Source: Opitutales bacterium
Lineage (GTDB): Bacteria > Verrucomicrobiota > Verrucomicrobiia > Opitutales > Seribacteraceae
DNA length: 46,042 nucleotides
Assembly (NCBI GenBank): GCA_028101545.1
Contig: JAOHKZ010000017.1
Location: 1-46,042 of the forward strand
Direction of reading: 5' to 3'
Below the pieces are notes generated by a model, which saw only the letters and a list, made by a program, of their open reading frames with translations, had not been told where the DNA came from and ran no database searches. Below, piece by piece: positions 34,244 to 43,053 of this stretch. Made by a program: the position numbers and the translations under genes. Positions within the stretch are counted from its first letter, which is position 1; each line of letters begins with the position of its first letter.

Positions 34244-34264
34244 AAGCCTATTATATTAGTGGAT

Positions 34265-34351
34265 TGGTGCCGAGGGCGAGATTCGAACTCGCACATCCAT
34301 TCGGACACTAGAACCTGAATCTAGCGCGTCTACCAATTCCGCCACCCCGGC
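34265..34351 (-). tRNA. tRNA-Leu (anticodon CAG)
   Basis: On the minus strand GCCGGGG (from 34351) pairs with CCTCGGC with one G-T pair, then A73 and an encoded CCA ending at 34265. The anticodon stem CTAGA/TCTAG holds TTCAGGT, giving CAG. A long variable arm of about 14 bases (class II) is present and the T arm GAGTTCGAATCTC is canonical. Confidence 0.97.
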
Positions 34352-34408
34352 TTAAGGTTAACTAATAGATTACATTTTTATTGAGAGGCGAGAAAAAAGC
34401 GGCGGTTT

Positions 34409-35089
34409 TTAACTTTTATTCCAGTTCGGTAAGTTAGCAATTTTGATTCTTTTGCCGTTAGGATGCTTTTTCAGAAACGGATCATTGTCCAACGAATCTT
34501 CAGATTCGAGAATATCTACTGGGTCAAAAATATGTGTAATACGACGTGGGACGGGACACAAAATACGATCGATAGGAGGAGTTTTCGACTTTGCCAAAAT
34601 AAATGTTTCCATTGGATATCGCATATTTTTGTAGCGTTCAACAAGCGAGCTTAAACCATGAGCGTTCTTATTTGTTCTATTCGAAAAACAAAAAGCATCA
34701 GAAAAATGTGCACAAGTATCTAGCCAATCCTGAAATTGTATTTTTTCATTGTTTAAATAATCAGCATTGATGAAAGTAACGATCCTTCCAATTTCTAATT
34801 CTTCTTTCTGATCAATCAATTTTTTTAAGGATTCAAACTGATCTGCTATATCAATCTTATTGGATAAAAATAAAAACCATTCATCAATATTATCCTTACT
34901 GGATTCTTTAATTCTAAATTCATGGTCAATCCACTCCCAATGGGTTCCGGGTAAATTAATGAAGTCCAATTCAACTGGAAGCAGGAAATTAGAAATTACT
35001 TTGCCCTGTGTATTCTCAATTGCTTGTTCAAGGGTTGATCTGCGAGTCGAATTGGGTGTTCCAATAATGACATGCATTATTCCTTTCAT
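34409..35089 (-). CDS. Unknown protein with a degenerate P-loop-like N-terminus
   Basis: A 226-residue protein I do not recognise. The start MHVIIGTPNSTRRSTLEQAI has the strand-loop-helix shape of CobW/P-loop NTPases, but the GxxxxGK(S/T) loop is replaced by GTPNSTRRST, which lacks the lysine in its usual place. IGRIVTFINADYLNNEKIQFQ and FSDAFCFSNRT (about 99-135) sit where a metal- or guanine-binding region would be. The C-terminus is basic and polar. The ATG at 35089 directly follows the aroC stop; an internal ATG at 35077 (Met5) is preceded by AAAGG and may be the true start. Cotranscription with aroC is likely. Confidence 0.65.
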   Translation of the reverse strand: MKGIMHVIIGTPNSTRRSTLEQAIENTQGKVISNFLLPVELDFINLPGTHWEWIDHEFRIKESSKDNIDEWFLFLSNKIDIADQFESLKKLIDQKEELEIGRIVTFINADYLNNEKIQFQDWLDTCAHFSDAFCFSNRTNKNAHGLSSLVERYKNMRYPMETFILAKSKTPPIDRILCPVPRRITHIFDPVDILESEDSLDNDPFLKKHPNGKRIKIANLPNWNKS

Positions 35090-36184
35090 TTAGATTTGAA
35101 AGGGAAAGGACTCACATTGTGCGTGATGTCTCATTCGATGATCAATTAATACCAAGGCACTCATTGCTTCAACAATAGGCACTGCTCTAGGCAATACGCA
35201 GGGGTCGTGTCTTCCGCGCCCCATCAGTTCGGTTTCTTTTCCCTTTTCGTCTACCGTTTTCTGAATTTGTAAAACAGTGGCAGTAGGTTTAAAAGCAACT
35301 CGAAAGTAAAGTTCTTCTCCGTTAGTAATACCACCCTGTACACCTCCCGAGCGATTTGATTGTGTTCTGACTTTACCATCTTTTATTTCAAAAGGGTCGT
35401 TGTGCGCAGAACCTTTTAAGAAGGTTCCTGCAAATCCACTTCCTATTTCAAATCCTTTTGTTGCAGGAAGAGAAAGCATCGCTTTTCCCAAATCTGCTTC
35501 AATACGGTCGAAAACCGGTGAACCCCAACCCGGGGGCAATCCATTTATTCGACAGATAATTGATCCCCCCACAGAATCCCCATCTTTTTTGGCTTCAAGA
35601 ACACATTGTTCCATTTTCTTGGCGGTTTCTTGATGTGGGCAACGGGTAGGGGAAGATTCAATCTGATCTAAAGATGGAATATCTTTTAAATCGGGTAATT
35701 GAATATCATGAATGCGTTCGACATAAGTTGTTATTTGAACTTGATCGTATGCAAGAATTTTTTGTGCTATTGCACCTGCTGCCACTCTTGCAATTGTCTC
35801 TCTGGCTGATGATCGGCCCCCACCTTCATGATTCCGTATTCCGTATTTTTTCTGATAAGTGAAGTCGGCATGTGATGGGCGAAATTTCACCTTCATTTCA
35901 TCATATGCTTGTGGTCTTGCATCCTTGTTTCGTACAAGCATTGCTATCGGAGTACCAATTGTTTTACCTTCGAACACACCTGAAAGGATTTCTATCTGAT
36001 CTGATTCGTTTCTTGGTGTAGTTAATTTACTCTGGCCAGGTCGCCTGCGGTCAAGGGCAGGTTGAATATCATCAACGGAAAGGGGCAGTCTTGGTGGACA
36101 TCCATCAAGAACTAAGCCAATTCCACCACCATGACTTTCTCCCCAGGACGAGATTTGAAAGAGTGAACCAAAAGAATTTCCCAT
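35090..36184 (-). CDS. aroC: Chorismate synthase
   Basis: AroC removes phosphate from EPSP to give chorismate with reduced FMN. The 364-residue length is normal. Signatures are [23 protein letters not shown] near the N-terminus, [37 protein letters not shown] in the middle, and the C-terminal [25 protein letters not shown] and [18 protein letters not shown]. All substrate-binding arginines and histidines of these motifs are visible. Chorismate feeds aromatic amino acids and MenF (21115). The start lacks a Shine-Dalgarno. It is followed without a gap by the unknown P-loop-like gene. Confidence 0.97.
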   Translation of the reverse strand: MGNSFGSLFQISSWGESHGGGIGLVLDGCPPRLPLSVDDIQPALDRRRPGQSKLTTPRNESDQIEILSGVFEGKTIGTPIAMLVRNKDARPQAYDEMKVKFRPSHADFTYQKKYGIRNHEGGGRSSARETIARVAAGAIAQKILAYDQVQITTYVERIHDIQLPDLKDIPSLDQIESSPTRCPHQETAKKMEQCVLEAKKDGDSVGGSIICRINGLPPGWGSPVFDRIEADLGKAMLSLPATKGFEIGSGFAGTFLKGSAHNDPFEIKDGKVRTQSNRSGGVQGGITNGEELYFRVAFKPTATVLQIQKTVDEKGKETELMGRGRHDPCVLPRAVPIVEAMSALVLIDHRMRHHAQCESFPFQI

Positions 36185-36274
36185 CTGTACATTTCAAATT
36201 TATCAGAAGGAAAAACGCAAAACTAAAAATGATTGAGGATATCAAATCTAAAAACTTTTGGAGTTTGTTTTAAG

Positions 36275-36306
36275 TTGCATTAATAGGACTTGTTTTTATT
36301 TATAGA
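36275..36306 (+). promoter_or_regulatory. Possible promoter of the SRP RNA gene
   Basis: TTGCAT (36275-36280) and TATAGA (36301-36306) or the overlapping TATTTA (36297-36302) lie at usable spacing, with the RNA 5' end expected at 36312. The spacer is 20 or 16 bases, so neither pair is ideal. Confidence 0.35.
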
Positions 36307-36311
36307 GCTTA

Positions 36312-36413
36312 GGTCGGGTCCCATGCGACAACGATTGGATGAACCCCGTCAGGTCCGGAAGGAAGCAGCGGTAATCGCAATTGGTGTGTGCTGTGGGGTG
36401 CCTGGCCTTTTTT
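36312..36413 (+). ncRNA. ffs: Signal recognition particle RNA, small bacterial (4.5S) type
   Basis: The domain IV hallmark GTCAGGTCCGGAAGGAAGC is followed by AGCGGTAA and gives the Ffh-binding asymmetric loop and GGAA tetraloop. The ends GGTCGGG (36312) and CCTGGCC (about 36401-36407) pair with two wobble pairs and are followed by a T run that would end transcription. The length is about 100 nt, without an Alu domain. dnaX follows 85 bases downstream, a common bacterial order. Confidence 0.95.
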
Positions 36414-36497
36414 GTGTAAAGTAATGAAAAGATTTTCAATACTGGCAAGTTTCGCTTGCCTGATTGATGGATCGGGGCAAGAAAGGAATACTTTTAA

Positions 36498-37982
36498 ATG
36501 ACGAATAATGCATATCAGGTAATTGCGAGAAGATGGCGTCCAAAACAGTTTTCAGAACTTGTTGGACAGGATCATGTCGTGCAGACTTTGGGTAATGCCA
36601 TAAAAATGGGCCGAATTGCTCATGCTTATCTTTTTGTTGGTCCGCGAGGCACGGGCAAGACAACTTCCGCTCGCTTATTTGCAAAGTCTATAAATTGGGA
36701 AGATGGTCCATCTTTACAAGTTCCCGAAGATTCCGATATCGGGAATGCTATTATGGAAGGTAGGTGCTTGGATGTTATTGAGATTGATGGAGCGTCCAAT
36801 AATTCGGTTGATCAGGTGCGCGATCTACGGGACGAATGTCAATATGCACCCGCTCAGTGCAGGTACAAAATCTATGTGATTGATGAGGTTCATATGCTCA
36901 GCCAACAAGCATTTAACGCTTTGCTTAAAACTTTGGAGGAACCCCCCGCGCATGTTAAATTTGTATTTGCCACCACTGAGTCCCACAAGGTTCTCCCAAC
37001 TATAGTTTCCAGGTGTCAGCGTTTTGAGTTCAGGTCTATTCCTGTCCCCTTAATTGTTGAAAAGTTAAAAGAAATCTGTATGGCTGAATCTATTGAGGTC
37101 GAAACGGAGGCAATCGAAGCTGTTGCTAGGATGGCAATGGGTGGAATGCGTGATGCGCAAAGTATTTTGGATCAGATGATTTCTTTTTGTGGAAAAACAA
37201 TTTCACAAAATGATGTTCTTGAAGTATATGGGTTGGCTTCCAAAGGAAGAATATCTGAGTTAGCTGGTTTTATAAATACTGCCGATTATAATTCTATAAT
37301 TGATTACACGGATTCTTTTTCTGCTGAGGGGATAGATTTTTACCGTGCTTTGCTAGATCTATCAGATACATTTAGGCAATTATTGCTTGATGTCTTGCGC
37401 AACAAGGAATCAACTTCAACTTATTCTCCTGAACAGTGCGTTCGAATTCTCGATGCACTGCGACAAGGAGAGGATTTAGTAAGAATGGGACTTTCCGAGA
37501 AGACAAATTTCGAGGTAACTTTGTTTCGTGCTGTTGAAGCAGGTCGAAATCGTTCAATTGACCAAGTAATTCGTAAGATTTCTGGAATGATACCAAACGA
37601 TTTAAAAAAAAAAGTTGAATTAAATAAAACACCAGTTGCACCAATCGAGAATATTCAGAATTCGAGCGAGGAAAAATTTACCGAAATAGAATCTTCTGGG
37701 ACTAACTCCAGCGATAATTTGATTTTGGAAGAACCTGAATCAGTTTTACCAAATAATATTAATGAATTCGAAAATATTTCATCACCTGAGGTTGAAATTG
37801 AGTCCAAGGTAATAAAAAATAAGTCCGAGGGTAAAAACGAAGAACCCAGGCAAGTTTTAGATCGAAAAAAAATTGAGACAAAAATTGCTGAGTTACCAAA
37901 TGGAATTCGGGGAATATTGGAAGAAAAATTTCAAGCTGATTTTGTATCTATAGAGAAGATTGATAAGGAAAAATTAATTTGA
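36498..37982 (+). CDS. dnaX: DNA polymerase III subunits gamma and tau
   Basis: The clamp-loader ATPase and replisome organiser, 494 residues. The AAA+ core has Walker A GPRGTGKT (48-55), Walker B/DEVH (129-132), SRC in [10 protein letters not shown] and the GGMRDAQS sensor 2 motif near 214. The zinc module normally between Walker A and DVIEID, with four cysteines, is missing: residues 64-90 hold only C90. A 10-A run at residues 369-372 (37604-37613) gives a shifted product that stops at once, so a gamma form of about 373 residues is expected beside the 494-residue tau. The tau-specific tail is acidic, Ser/Asn-rich and short. Start chosen by AAAGGAA at Shine-Dalgarno distance. Confidence 0.95.
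   Translation: MTNNAYQVIARRWRPKQFSELVGQDHVVQTLGNAIKMGRIAHAYLFVGPRGTGKTTSARLFAKSINWEDGPSLQVPEDSDIGNAIMEGRCLDVIEIDGASNNSVDQVRDLRDECQYAPAQCRYKIYVIDEVHMLSQQAFNALLKTLEEPPAHVKFVFATTESHKVLPTIVSRCQRFEFRSIPVPLIVEKLKEICMAESIEVETEAIEAVARMAMGGMRDAQSILDQMISFCGKTISQNDVLEVYGLASKGRISELAGFINTADYNSIIDYTDSFSAEGIDFYRALLDLSDTFRQLLLDVLRNKESTSTYSPEQCVRILDALRQGEDLVRMGLSEKTNFEVTLFRAVEAGRNRSIDQVIRKISGMIPNDLKKKVELNKTPVAPIENIQNSSEEKFTEIESSGTNSSDNLILEEPESVLPNNINEFENISSPEVEIESKVIKNKSEGKNEEPRQVLDRKKIETKIAELPNGIRGILEEKFQADFVSIEKIDKEKLI
37602..37618 (+). promoter_or_regulatory. dnaX slippery A10 run with immediate stops in both shifted frames
   Basis: In frame the run reads TTA AAA AAA AAA GTT. A -1 shift reads AGT TGA (stop at 37616-37618), and a +1 shift reads TTG AAT TAA. 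Thermus dnaX uses an A9 run for transcriptional slippage and E. coli uses A-AAA-AAG for ribosomal frameshifting to make gamma; the placement after domain III is equivalent here. Confidence 0.6.
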
Positions 37983-38001
37983 AGTTTTTTTAGGTAATAA
38001 A

Positions 38002-38820
38002 TTACGAATTTGGGTCAATTATCCATCCAAATTCATCTTCCCGTATCCATCCTTTCTTTTTTCCATTTGTACTTCTTGCAAGGTACCATGTATTCCCATT
38101 CGCAATTTGGTGTGATTTGTTAGTTCCGTTATTTCCGAGTTGAATGATAAGACTTTCTCCGGGAAGTATATTCGTATTTACAGAATTGGACTCACCGGCA
38201 AATCGTCTTAGGGAAATTGTATTAGAATGATTATTTTCAATGGATGGAAGGTGCGAGATAACTTCTCGACCGAGTTCAGATTTTTGCTTTAGGCATAAAT
38301 TCGTTGCAAAAAAACACATCGAGAATACTAGAATCCAACAAGTTGTAAAATATAAGAATGGTTTCCTAGAAGTCTTAAAAAACAATAGATAAAATAATAT
38401 TAGTAATCCAACCCAAAAAACAATGACACAAATTATAATCCAAAACGAAAGAAAATTTACCGAAAAATAAGTGTTTGTGAAATTTTGGAGCGGTGGAGAT
38501 AAGTTGGCCATTTCGTATGCGAAATTCAAATTTGCTACAAGTTCGGTATCCCGCGGGTTTAAAAGCAGAGCTTTTCGGAAATGTAATATAGAATGGCCGA
38601 ATTGTTCTTTTTTAAAATAAAGGTTAGCTAGGTTTCCATGTAGGTTTGCCGAATGAGAGAGAGCCGAAGCTTTTAAGTAAAGATTAATTGCCTGATCTAA
38701 ATCACCTGCAGCTTCTGAACGGACAGCATCATAAAATAATCGATCAGCCTGACCTAAGCATTGTAATTTTAAAATCATGGAACCAAGAAGAAAATAAAGT
38801 AATGATTGTAGCAATTTCAT
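38002..38820 (-). CDS. batE: BatE-like TPR and SH3-type protein
   Basis: A 272-residue membrane protein and the last gene of the Bat operon. A signal or anchor helix (about 4-20) is followed by two to three TPRs (about 27-110: AVRSEAAGDLDQAINLYLKA, ANLHGNLANLYFKKEQFGHSILHFRKAL, NPRDTELVANLNFAYEMA). Two adjacent membrane helices follow (about 124-150 and 156-176), then a C-terminal bacterial SH3-like domain (about 200-270, GESLIIQLGN...TWYLARSTNGKKKGWI). This TPR-TM-TM-SH3 order is that of BatE aerotolerance proteins. The start overlaps the batD stop by 4 bases. Confidence 0.8.
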   Translation of the reverse strand: MKLLQSLLYFLLGSMILKLQCLGQADRLFYDAVRSEAAGDLDQAINLYLKASALSHSANLHGNLANLYFKKEQFGHSILHFRKALLLNPRDTELVANLNFAYEMANLSPPLQNFTNTYFSVNFLSFWIIICVIVFWVGLLILFYLLFFKTSRKPFLYFTTCWILVFSMCFFATNLCLKQKSELGREVISHLPSIENNHSNTISLRRFAGESNSVNTNILPGESLIIQLGNNGTNKSHQIANGNTWYLARSTNGKKKGWIREDEFGWIIDPNS

Positions 38821-40646
38821 CGAATTTTTTTCAGCAAATTATTTATTTTTCTAAAAAGGCTATCTAGTGATTGACGCTCATTTTCCGTTTCCGCAAACTC
38901 GTAACTATCACTGATGTGAAGAATTTCTTGAATTTGAGAAATAACACTATCTTCATTCAAACCTCTCTTTAGTAATGTAGTTAATTCATTGCTGGAAAGG
39001 GACGAAGGATTTGTGTGCTTATAAAAAGTACCAATTTCCAATCGTAATCTCTCCCGGGTCGCACGATAAAAAAGGGTGGAGTCTTTGTATTCTATAGCCT
39101 CTTTCATTTGTTTTTTTAAAGCAGATTGCTTTTGACGAAAAATGTCTCTTCCCGTTCGCTTTCTCTTTCTACCATAAAAAATTAACCCACAAACGCATAG
39201 AAAAGGAATACACTGAGTTGCCCAAAAGGCAGGAGAATCCAATAGGGTCTTGTTTTGAATTTTTTTAACCCATTCGCCCGGTTCATTTTCAGTTTGAAAG
39301 AGGTCTGTAGTTGGGATTGAAAATGTTTCTTTTTCAACTTGATTGTCCTCGTTGGTTGTGTCGATCCAAGTTTCACCGGGATCCACGCGCAGGGGGTGTT
39401 CCTGAGAATTAGATATGAAGTATTTTTCTTTAACCGGGTCAAAATATGAAAATGATACTGCTGGTATTTTCAATAAACCAGGGGTAAGAGGAGTTAGAAT
39501 ATACTCGAATCTTTGCTTACCCTGATGCTTGGTTAATTCATTTCCTTCAAAGGAGAAGGCAGGAGGACCAATCTTGAAGTTTGAGTTTGATTCGAAATTT
39601 GGAGCAGGCATCGCAGCAAAATTTCCTTGTCCTTCAATTTCAAAAAAAAGCCTAACTGGGTCACCTAAAGAAACTCGATCATTATCTACAATAGAGCGAG
39701 TTGAGAATGCACCGATTGCACCCTGAAATGAGTCTGGTCGACCTGATGTCGGAAGTGATTTTACTTCAATACTTTGTGGTTCCGATGTTACATTCAGGGA
39801 TTCTTCTCTCCCAAATCCGAAAAAAGGATCATTAAAGAAGGGGCTACCAAAAGGAGAATTGCCTCTCGATTTAACTCGAACGCGAACGGCGGTGTTGAAT
39901 ACAACTTGATGCTTTCCCGCAATTGCTGCAGTAAGTCCGATCGGCCAAGAGAAAACTGAATACAATTTGTTGTATTTGGTCTGGTTTCTTTTTTCTTGGG
40001 GTTGTCCAAGTTCAGTAAGAGAAAAAGCATCGCCATCTTTTTGAGGAGCTCTTTCAATCCTGCTTACCGGTAATCGATCCCAAATATATAAACTTATTAA
40101 ACCAGATACAGTCTCCCCTTCAAATAAAAATGATCTGGGATTTGTGAATTCTATAAAGCAGGCCTGTTTCAAATCCGCTTTTTGTTTCTCTTCAGCAACT
40201 TGTCTGATTTTATCCTGTTGATTGGGTGACAGTACTTCTAATGTGCATGCTGGCACTTGGAGGGTCTTTGATCCAATCTTAAGGGGCCAAGATGGGATTG
40301 TGTGCTTGCCCATTTTCTTGGGTTTGACTTGAAAGCTCATTTCAAGGCGTACCGAGGGAACGCCATTGATAAAACTTGCGGACCGGAAGGTTTGAGGAGA
40401 ATTAGAGATGATGAGAGCATCAACTTGTGGTAGTGCTCCCTGAGGGTTTTCTTGGCTTCCGTAAATGATAACTTTGTAAACACTGTTGTTCGAAATTGTA
40501 ATGGAGGGAGGTTGAAAACTTGATTCAATTCGAAGATTCTGTCCTTGTGCATGGCAAACAGAGCAGAGAAAAGTTGAAAAGAAAACAAAGGTTAGAATAA
40601 ATTTCACTTTTTGTAATCCGATATGGAAGAAATATGTATTTTTCAT
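38817..40646 (-). CDS. batD: BatD-like oxygen tolerance protein
   Basis: A 609-residue protein of the BatD family. An N-terminal signal segment (about 14-33) precedes several beta-sandwich domains exported to the periplasm, with typical stretches SVRLEMSFQVKPKKMGKHTIPSW, FLFEGETVSGLISLYIWDRLPVS, GAIGAFSTRSIVDNDRVSLGDPVRLFFEIEGQGNF and YILTPLTPGLLKIPAVSFSYFDP. A single membrane helix near 477-495 (FWATQCIPFLCVCGLIFYG) leads to a basic cytoplasmic tail of about 115 residues. In Bacteroides and Leptospira the Bat genes are linked to stress and oxygen tolerance; the biochemical role is unknown. Four bases after the batB/C gene. Confidence 0.85.
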   Translation of the reverse strand: MKNTYFFHIGLQKVKFILTFVFFSTFLCSVCHAQGQNLRIESSFQPPSITISNNSVYKVIIYGSQENPQGALPQVDALIISNSPQTFRSASFINGVPSVRLEMSFQVKPKKMGKHTIPSWPLKIGSKTLQVPACTLEVLSPNQQDKIRQVAEEKQKADLKQACFIEFTNPRSFLFEGETVSGLISLYIWDRLPVSRIERAPQKDGDAFSLTELGQPQEKRNQTKYNKLYSVFSWPIGLTAAIAGKHQVVFNTAVRVRVKSRGNSPFGSPFFNDPFFGFGREESLNVTSEPQSIEVKSLPTSGRPDSFQGAIGAFSTRSIVDNDRVSLGDPVRLFFEIEGQGNFAAMPAPNFESNSNFKIGPPAFSFEGNELTKHQGKQRFEYILTPLTPGLLKIPAVSFSYFDPVKEKYFISNSQEHPLRVDPGETWIDTTNEDNQVEKETFSIPTTDLFQTENEPGEWVKKIQNKTLLDSPAFWATQCIPFLCVCGLIFYGRKRKRTGRDIFRQKQSALKKQMKEAIEYKDSTLFYRATRERLRLEIGTFYKHTNPSSLSSNELTTLLKRGLNEDSVISQIQEILHISDSYEFAETENERQSLDSLFRKINNLLKKIR

Positions 40647-40650
40647 TTCT

Positions 40651-43053
40651 TCAATAGTCTCTTCCTGAGGTTATTGAATGAATAGCCTCAACTTCTTGTT
40701 CAAGGGGTTCACTTTTAGATTCCATTTCCTGAAGAAGCCTTTCGTAAAGTGCATTAATTTCTTCCGGAAGAGGCTGTGGCTCACTGTTTTTATTTTCTTG
40801 TGGACCCTCAGGAGGGACTGGCTGGGATTGGTTCTGTGGATTTGAGGAATTCTGATCTTGCTGGCTATTGTCCTGAATTCCAAAATCGAGGTTTTCAGAT
40901 TTGGATTCAAAATCAGTCCATGCTAAATAGGCCTTCTTTTCCTCTATTGGAAAAGTGATGTTTGCATCCGGGTTTTGCGGTTGGATGCATACAGAGTATT
41001 GTCCTGGCGGAACGGGTTGTATAAAAGATCCATCTTCTGCAGGCTCAAAAGAAGTTTCATTTTGATCCAATTGAAAGTTACCGTTTTGATCTAGGTATAA
41101 TTTTACAGATGCAAATCCATTATCTTCGGAATCCCTGAAACCATTTCCGTTTTCATCTTTCCAAATTTGACCTTTTAGAATGGGAGCCGAGCGGTAAGGC
41201 ATCCCGATAACTTTTTCTCCCGGATTATTTAAGTTTAGGAAGTAATTTTTAACAAGTGCGGGGTTTTCAGGGGGGGGCGGCGGTGGGAGCATGGGTAAAA
41301 GGAATGAATTTTTTGACTGGTTAGATTCCGTGAGTTTTGTTCCCAGTCGAATCGATGTTGGATACTGGTCGGATATCCATTCAAATGAAAAAATACCATG
41401 CTCATCACTTTGAATAATGGGTTCAGTTGTTTTGTTATGTTCGCCATTTTCGTCTTTGTCCCAATATACATAACCCTGTAGATTGGGTTCAGTTTTTTGC
41501 GGTTTCCCGTCACCATTTATATCACGCCAGATTTTTCCTGTAATTTTACAAATCAGAGCGTTGATTCTCTCTTGAATTTGTTTATTTAAGGATTCTAAAT
41601 TTTGTTTAGCTTTTTCATTTCCATCTATTCGTAATGAAGATTCGTAATGAATTATTGATTGTACCCAAGCTTTTCTAGCCTCGGCTATATTTCTTTGATC
41701 CAAAAATTGATTTGCCCTGAGATAATATATATTACCCAATCCATTTAAGGCTTTTGCCTGAATAATAGGGTCGTCTAAGTTGGCATCTAGTGAGATCTGA
41801 AAAGATTCCTCGGCATCTTGTAAATTACCAGCCTGTAAATCAGCTAATCCCGCGTTTAAGAATAATCGCGGATCCGTTGGATCTCCGGCAGATATGCTAG
41901 CATTAATTTCTGCTTTAAAAAATTCAGCTGCTTTTTCGGGGTTTCCTTTTTCTAAAGCATCCTCTGCTCTTTTGACATTATCCTGTTTGATGCATCCTGA
42001 AAAGAAAAGCAGAAGAATAATGGCGAAAGCATTTCCACGAGTTGAAAAGGCTTTCGATATTTTTGAGGTAAGCATTTCAAGGCATAAAAAAAGAAATCCG
42101 ATAAATACAAATAATTTATATCGATCGATTGGTAATTCAGTAGATAGCTGTTCACGCTTTTTTTGTTGGCCAATTGTTTGAAGGATTCCTAAAACTTTGG
42201 CTAAACCTTCTCCTGTTGGACCAAGTGAAAAGTATTTTCCTTTGCTTGCATCTGCGATAGCACGCAGTGAGTTCTCATCGAGCTTTGTTATGACAGTTTG
42301 ACCTTGAGGATCCCGAAGAAAGTTTCTGGCTGACTGCCCTAGAGGGTCCATCGGAATTCTTGCCCCCCCTTTTGCTCCAATGCCTATGGTATAAATCCTT
42401 ACACCTTCTTTGGCTGCTTCTTTTGCTTGTTTTAATCCTTTTCCTTCAAGATCCTCCCCGTCGGAAAGGAGTATTAGAAAACGGTCAGTATCGTCTTTTG
42501 AGAATGAATGGATAGCCTCTTCGATTGGTCGAGAAAGGTCGGTTCCTGGTCTTTTAATGATTCCAAACTCTAAATCGTTTAATGTTTTAGAAAAAGCTTG
42601 GTGGTCTAAGGTCAAAGGACATTGAAGGAATGCAGAGCCGGAGAAAGCAATCAATCCGAGTCGGTCACCTTCGACACGGTCGAGCAGATTGTTAATACTT
42701 AATTTTACTCGTTCTAAACGGTTGGGACGAACATCTCTCGCCAGCATACTTTTTGATACATCCAATGCTATTAAAATATCTATTCCCGAGGGTTGAGATT
42801 TCCTTTTTTCAGAGCCCCATTGTGGACGTGCCAGGCCAAGAAACAAAAAAAAGATTCCTGTTCCCAGAAGGCTAAATTTGAGGATCTGTTGTTTTGATGA
42901 CCAGTTTGGAGTAAGTTTTGGTAATAGTTGATGTGATGTAAGTAAATAAAGCCTTTTTCGTTTGATTTTTTGACTCCAATAAAAAATTACCACCAACCCA
43001 ATGAGAGAAAATAAGCCAATAAGCAAAATATTTTGGTCGGCAAAAAAGTTCAT
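40651..43053 (-). CDS. batB: BatB-BatC fusion with SdrD/Cna-B-like domains
   Basis: An 800-residue fusion. Residues 1-330 are BatB: two N-terminal membrane helices, a von Willebrand A domain with MIDAS D98-VSKS (LIALDVSKSML) and a closing helix (312-330). Residues 341-353 (NAFAIILLLFFSGC) look like the signal and lipobox of a separate BatC lipoprotein, followed by TPRs at about 360-495. Two SdrD/Cna-B-like units follow, each with a calcium-type D-N-G-D start: GKIWRDINGDGKPQKTE (506-522) and GQIWKDENGNGFRDSED (628-644). A Pro-rich linker lies at about 587-597 and a Gln/Asn/Pro-rich tail ends in a Glu-rich helix. BatB and BatC are normally separate genes. Met327 (42075) could be an internal start for the BatC part. 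Confidence 0.85.
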   Translation of the reverse strand: MNFFADQNILLIGLFSLIGLVVIFYWSQKIKRKRLYLLTSHQLLPKLTPNWSSKQQILKFSLLGTGIFFLFLGLARPQWGSEKRKSQPSGIDILIALDVSKSMLARDVRPNRLERVKLSINNLLDRVEGDRLGLIAFSGSAFLQCPLTLDHQAFSKTLNDLEFGIIKRPGTDLSRPIEEAIHSFSKDDTDRFLILLSDGEDLEGKGLKQAKEAAKEGVRIYTIGIGAKGGARIPMDPLGQSARNFLRDPQGQTVITKLDENSLRAIADASKGKYFSLGPTGEGLAKVLGILQTIGQQKKREQLSTELPIDRYKLFVFIGFLFLCLEMLTSKISKAFSTRGNAFAIILLLFFSGCIKQDNVKRAEDALEKGNPEKAAEFFKAEINASISAGDPTDPRLFLNAGLADLQAGNLQDAEESFQISLDANLDDPIIQAKALNGLGNIYYLRANQFLDQRNIAEARKAWVQSIIHYESSLRIDGNEKAKQNLESLNKQIQERINALICKITGKIWRDINGDGKPQKTEPNLQGYVYWDKDENGEHNKTTEPIIQSDEHGIFSFEWISDQYPTSIRLGTKLTESNQSKNSFLLPMLPPPPPPENPALVKNYFLNLNNPGEKVIGMPYRSAPILKGQIWKDENGNGFRDSEDNGFASVKLYLDQNGNFQLDQNETSFEPAEDGSFIQPVPPGQYSVCIQPQNPDANITFPIEEKKAYLAWTDFESKSENLDFGIQDNSQQDQNSSNPQNQSQPVPPEGPQENKNSEPQPLPEEINALYERLLQEMESKSEPLEQEVEAIHSITSGRDY

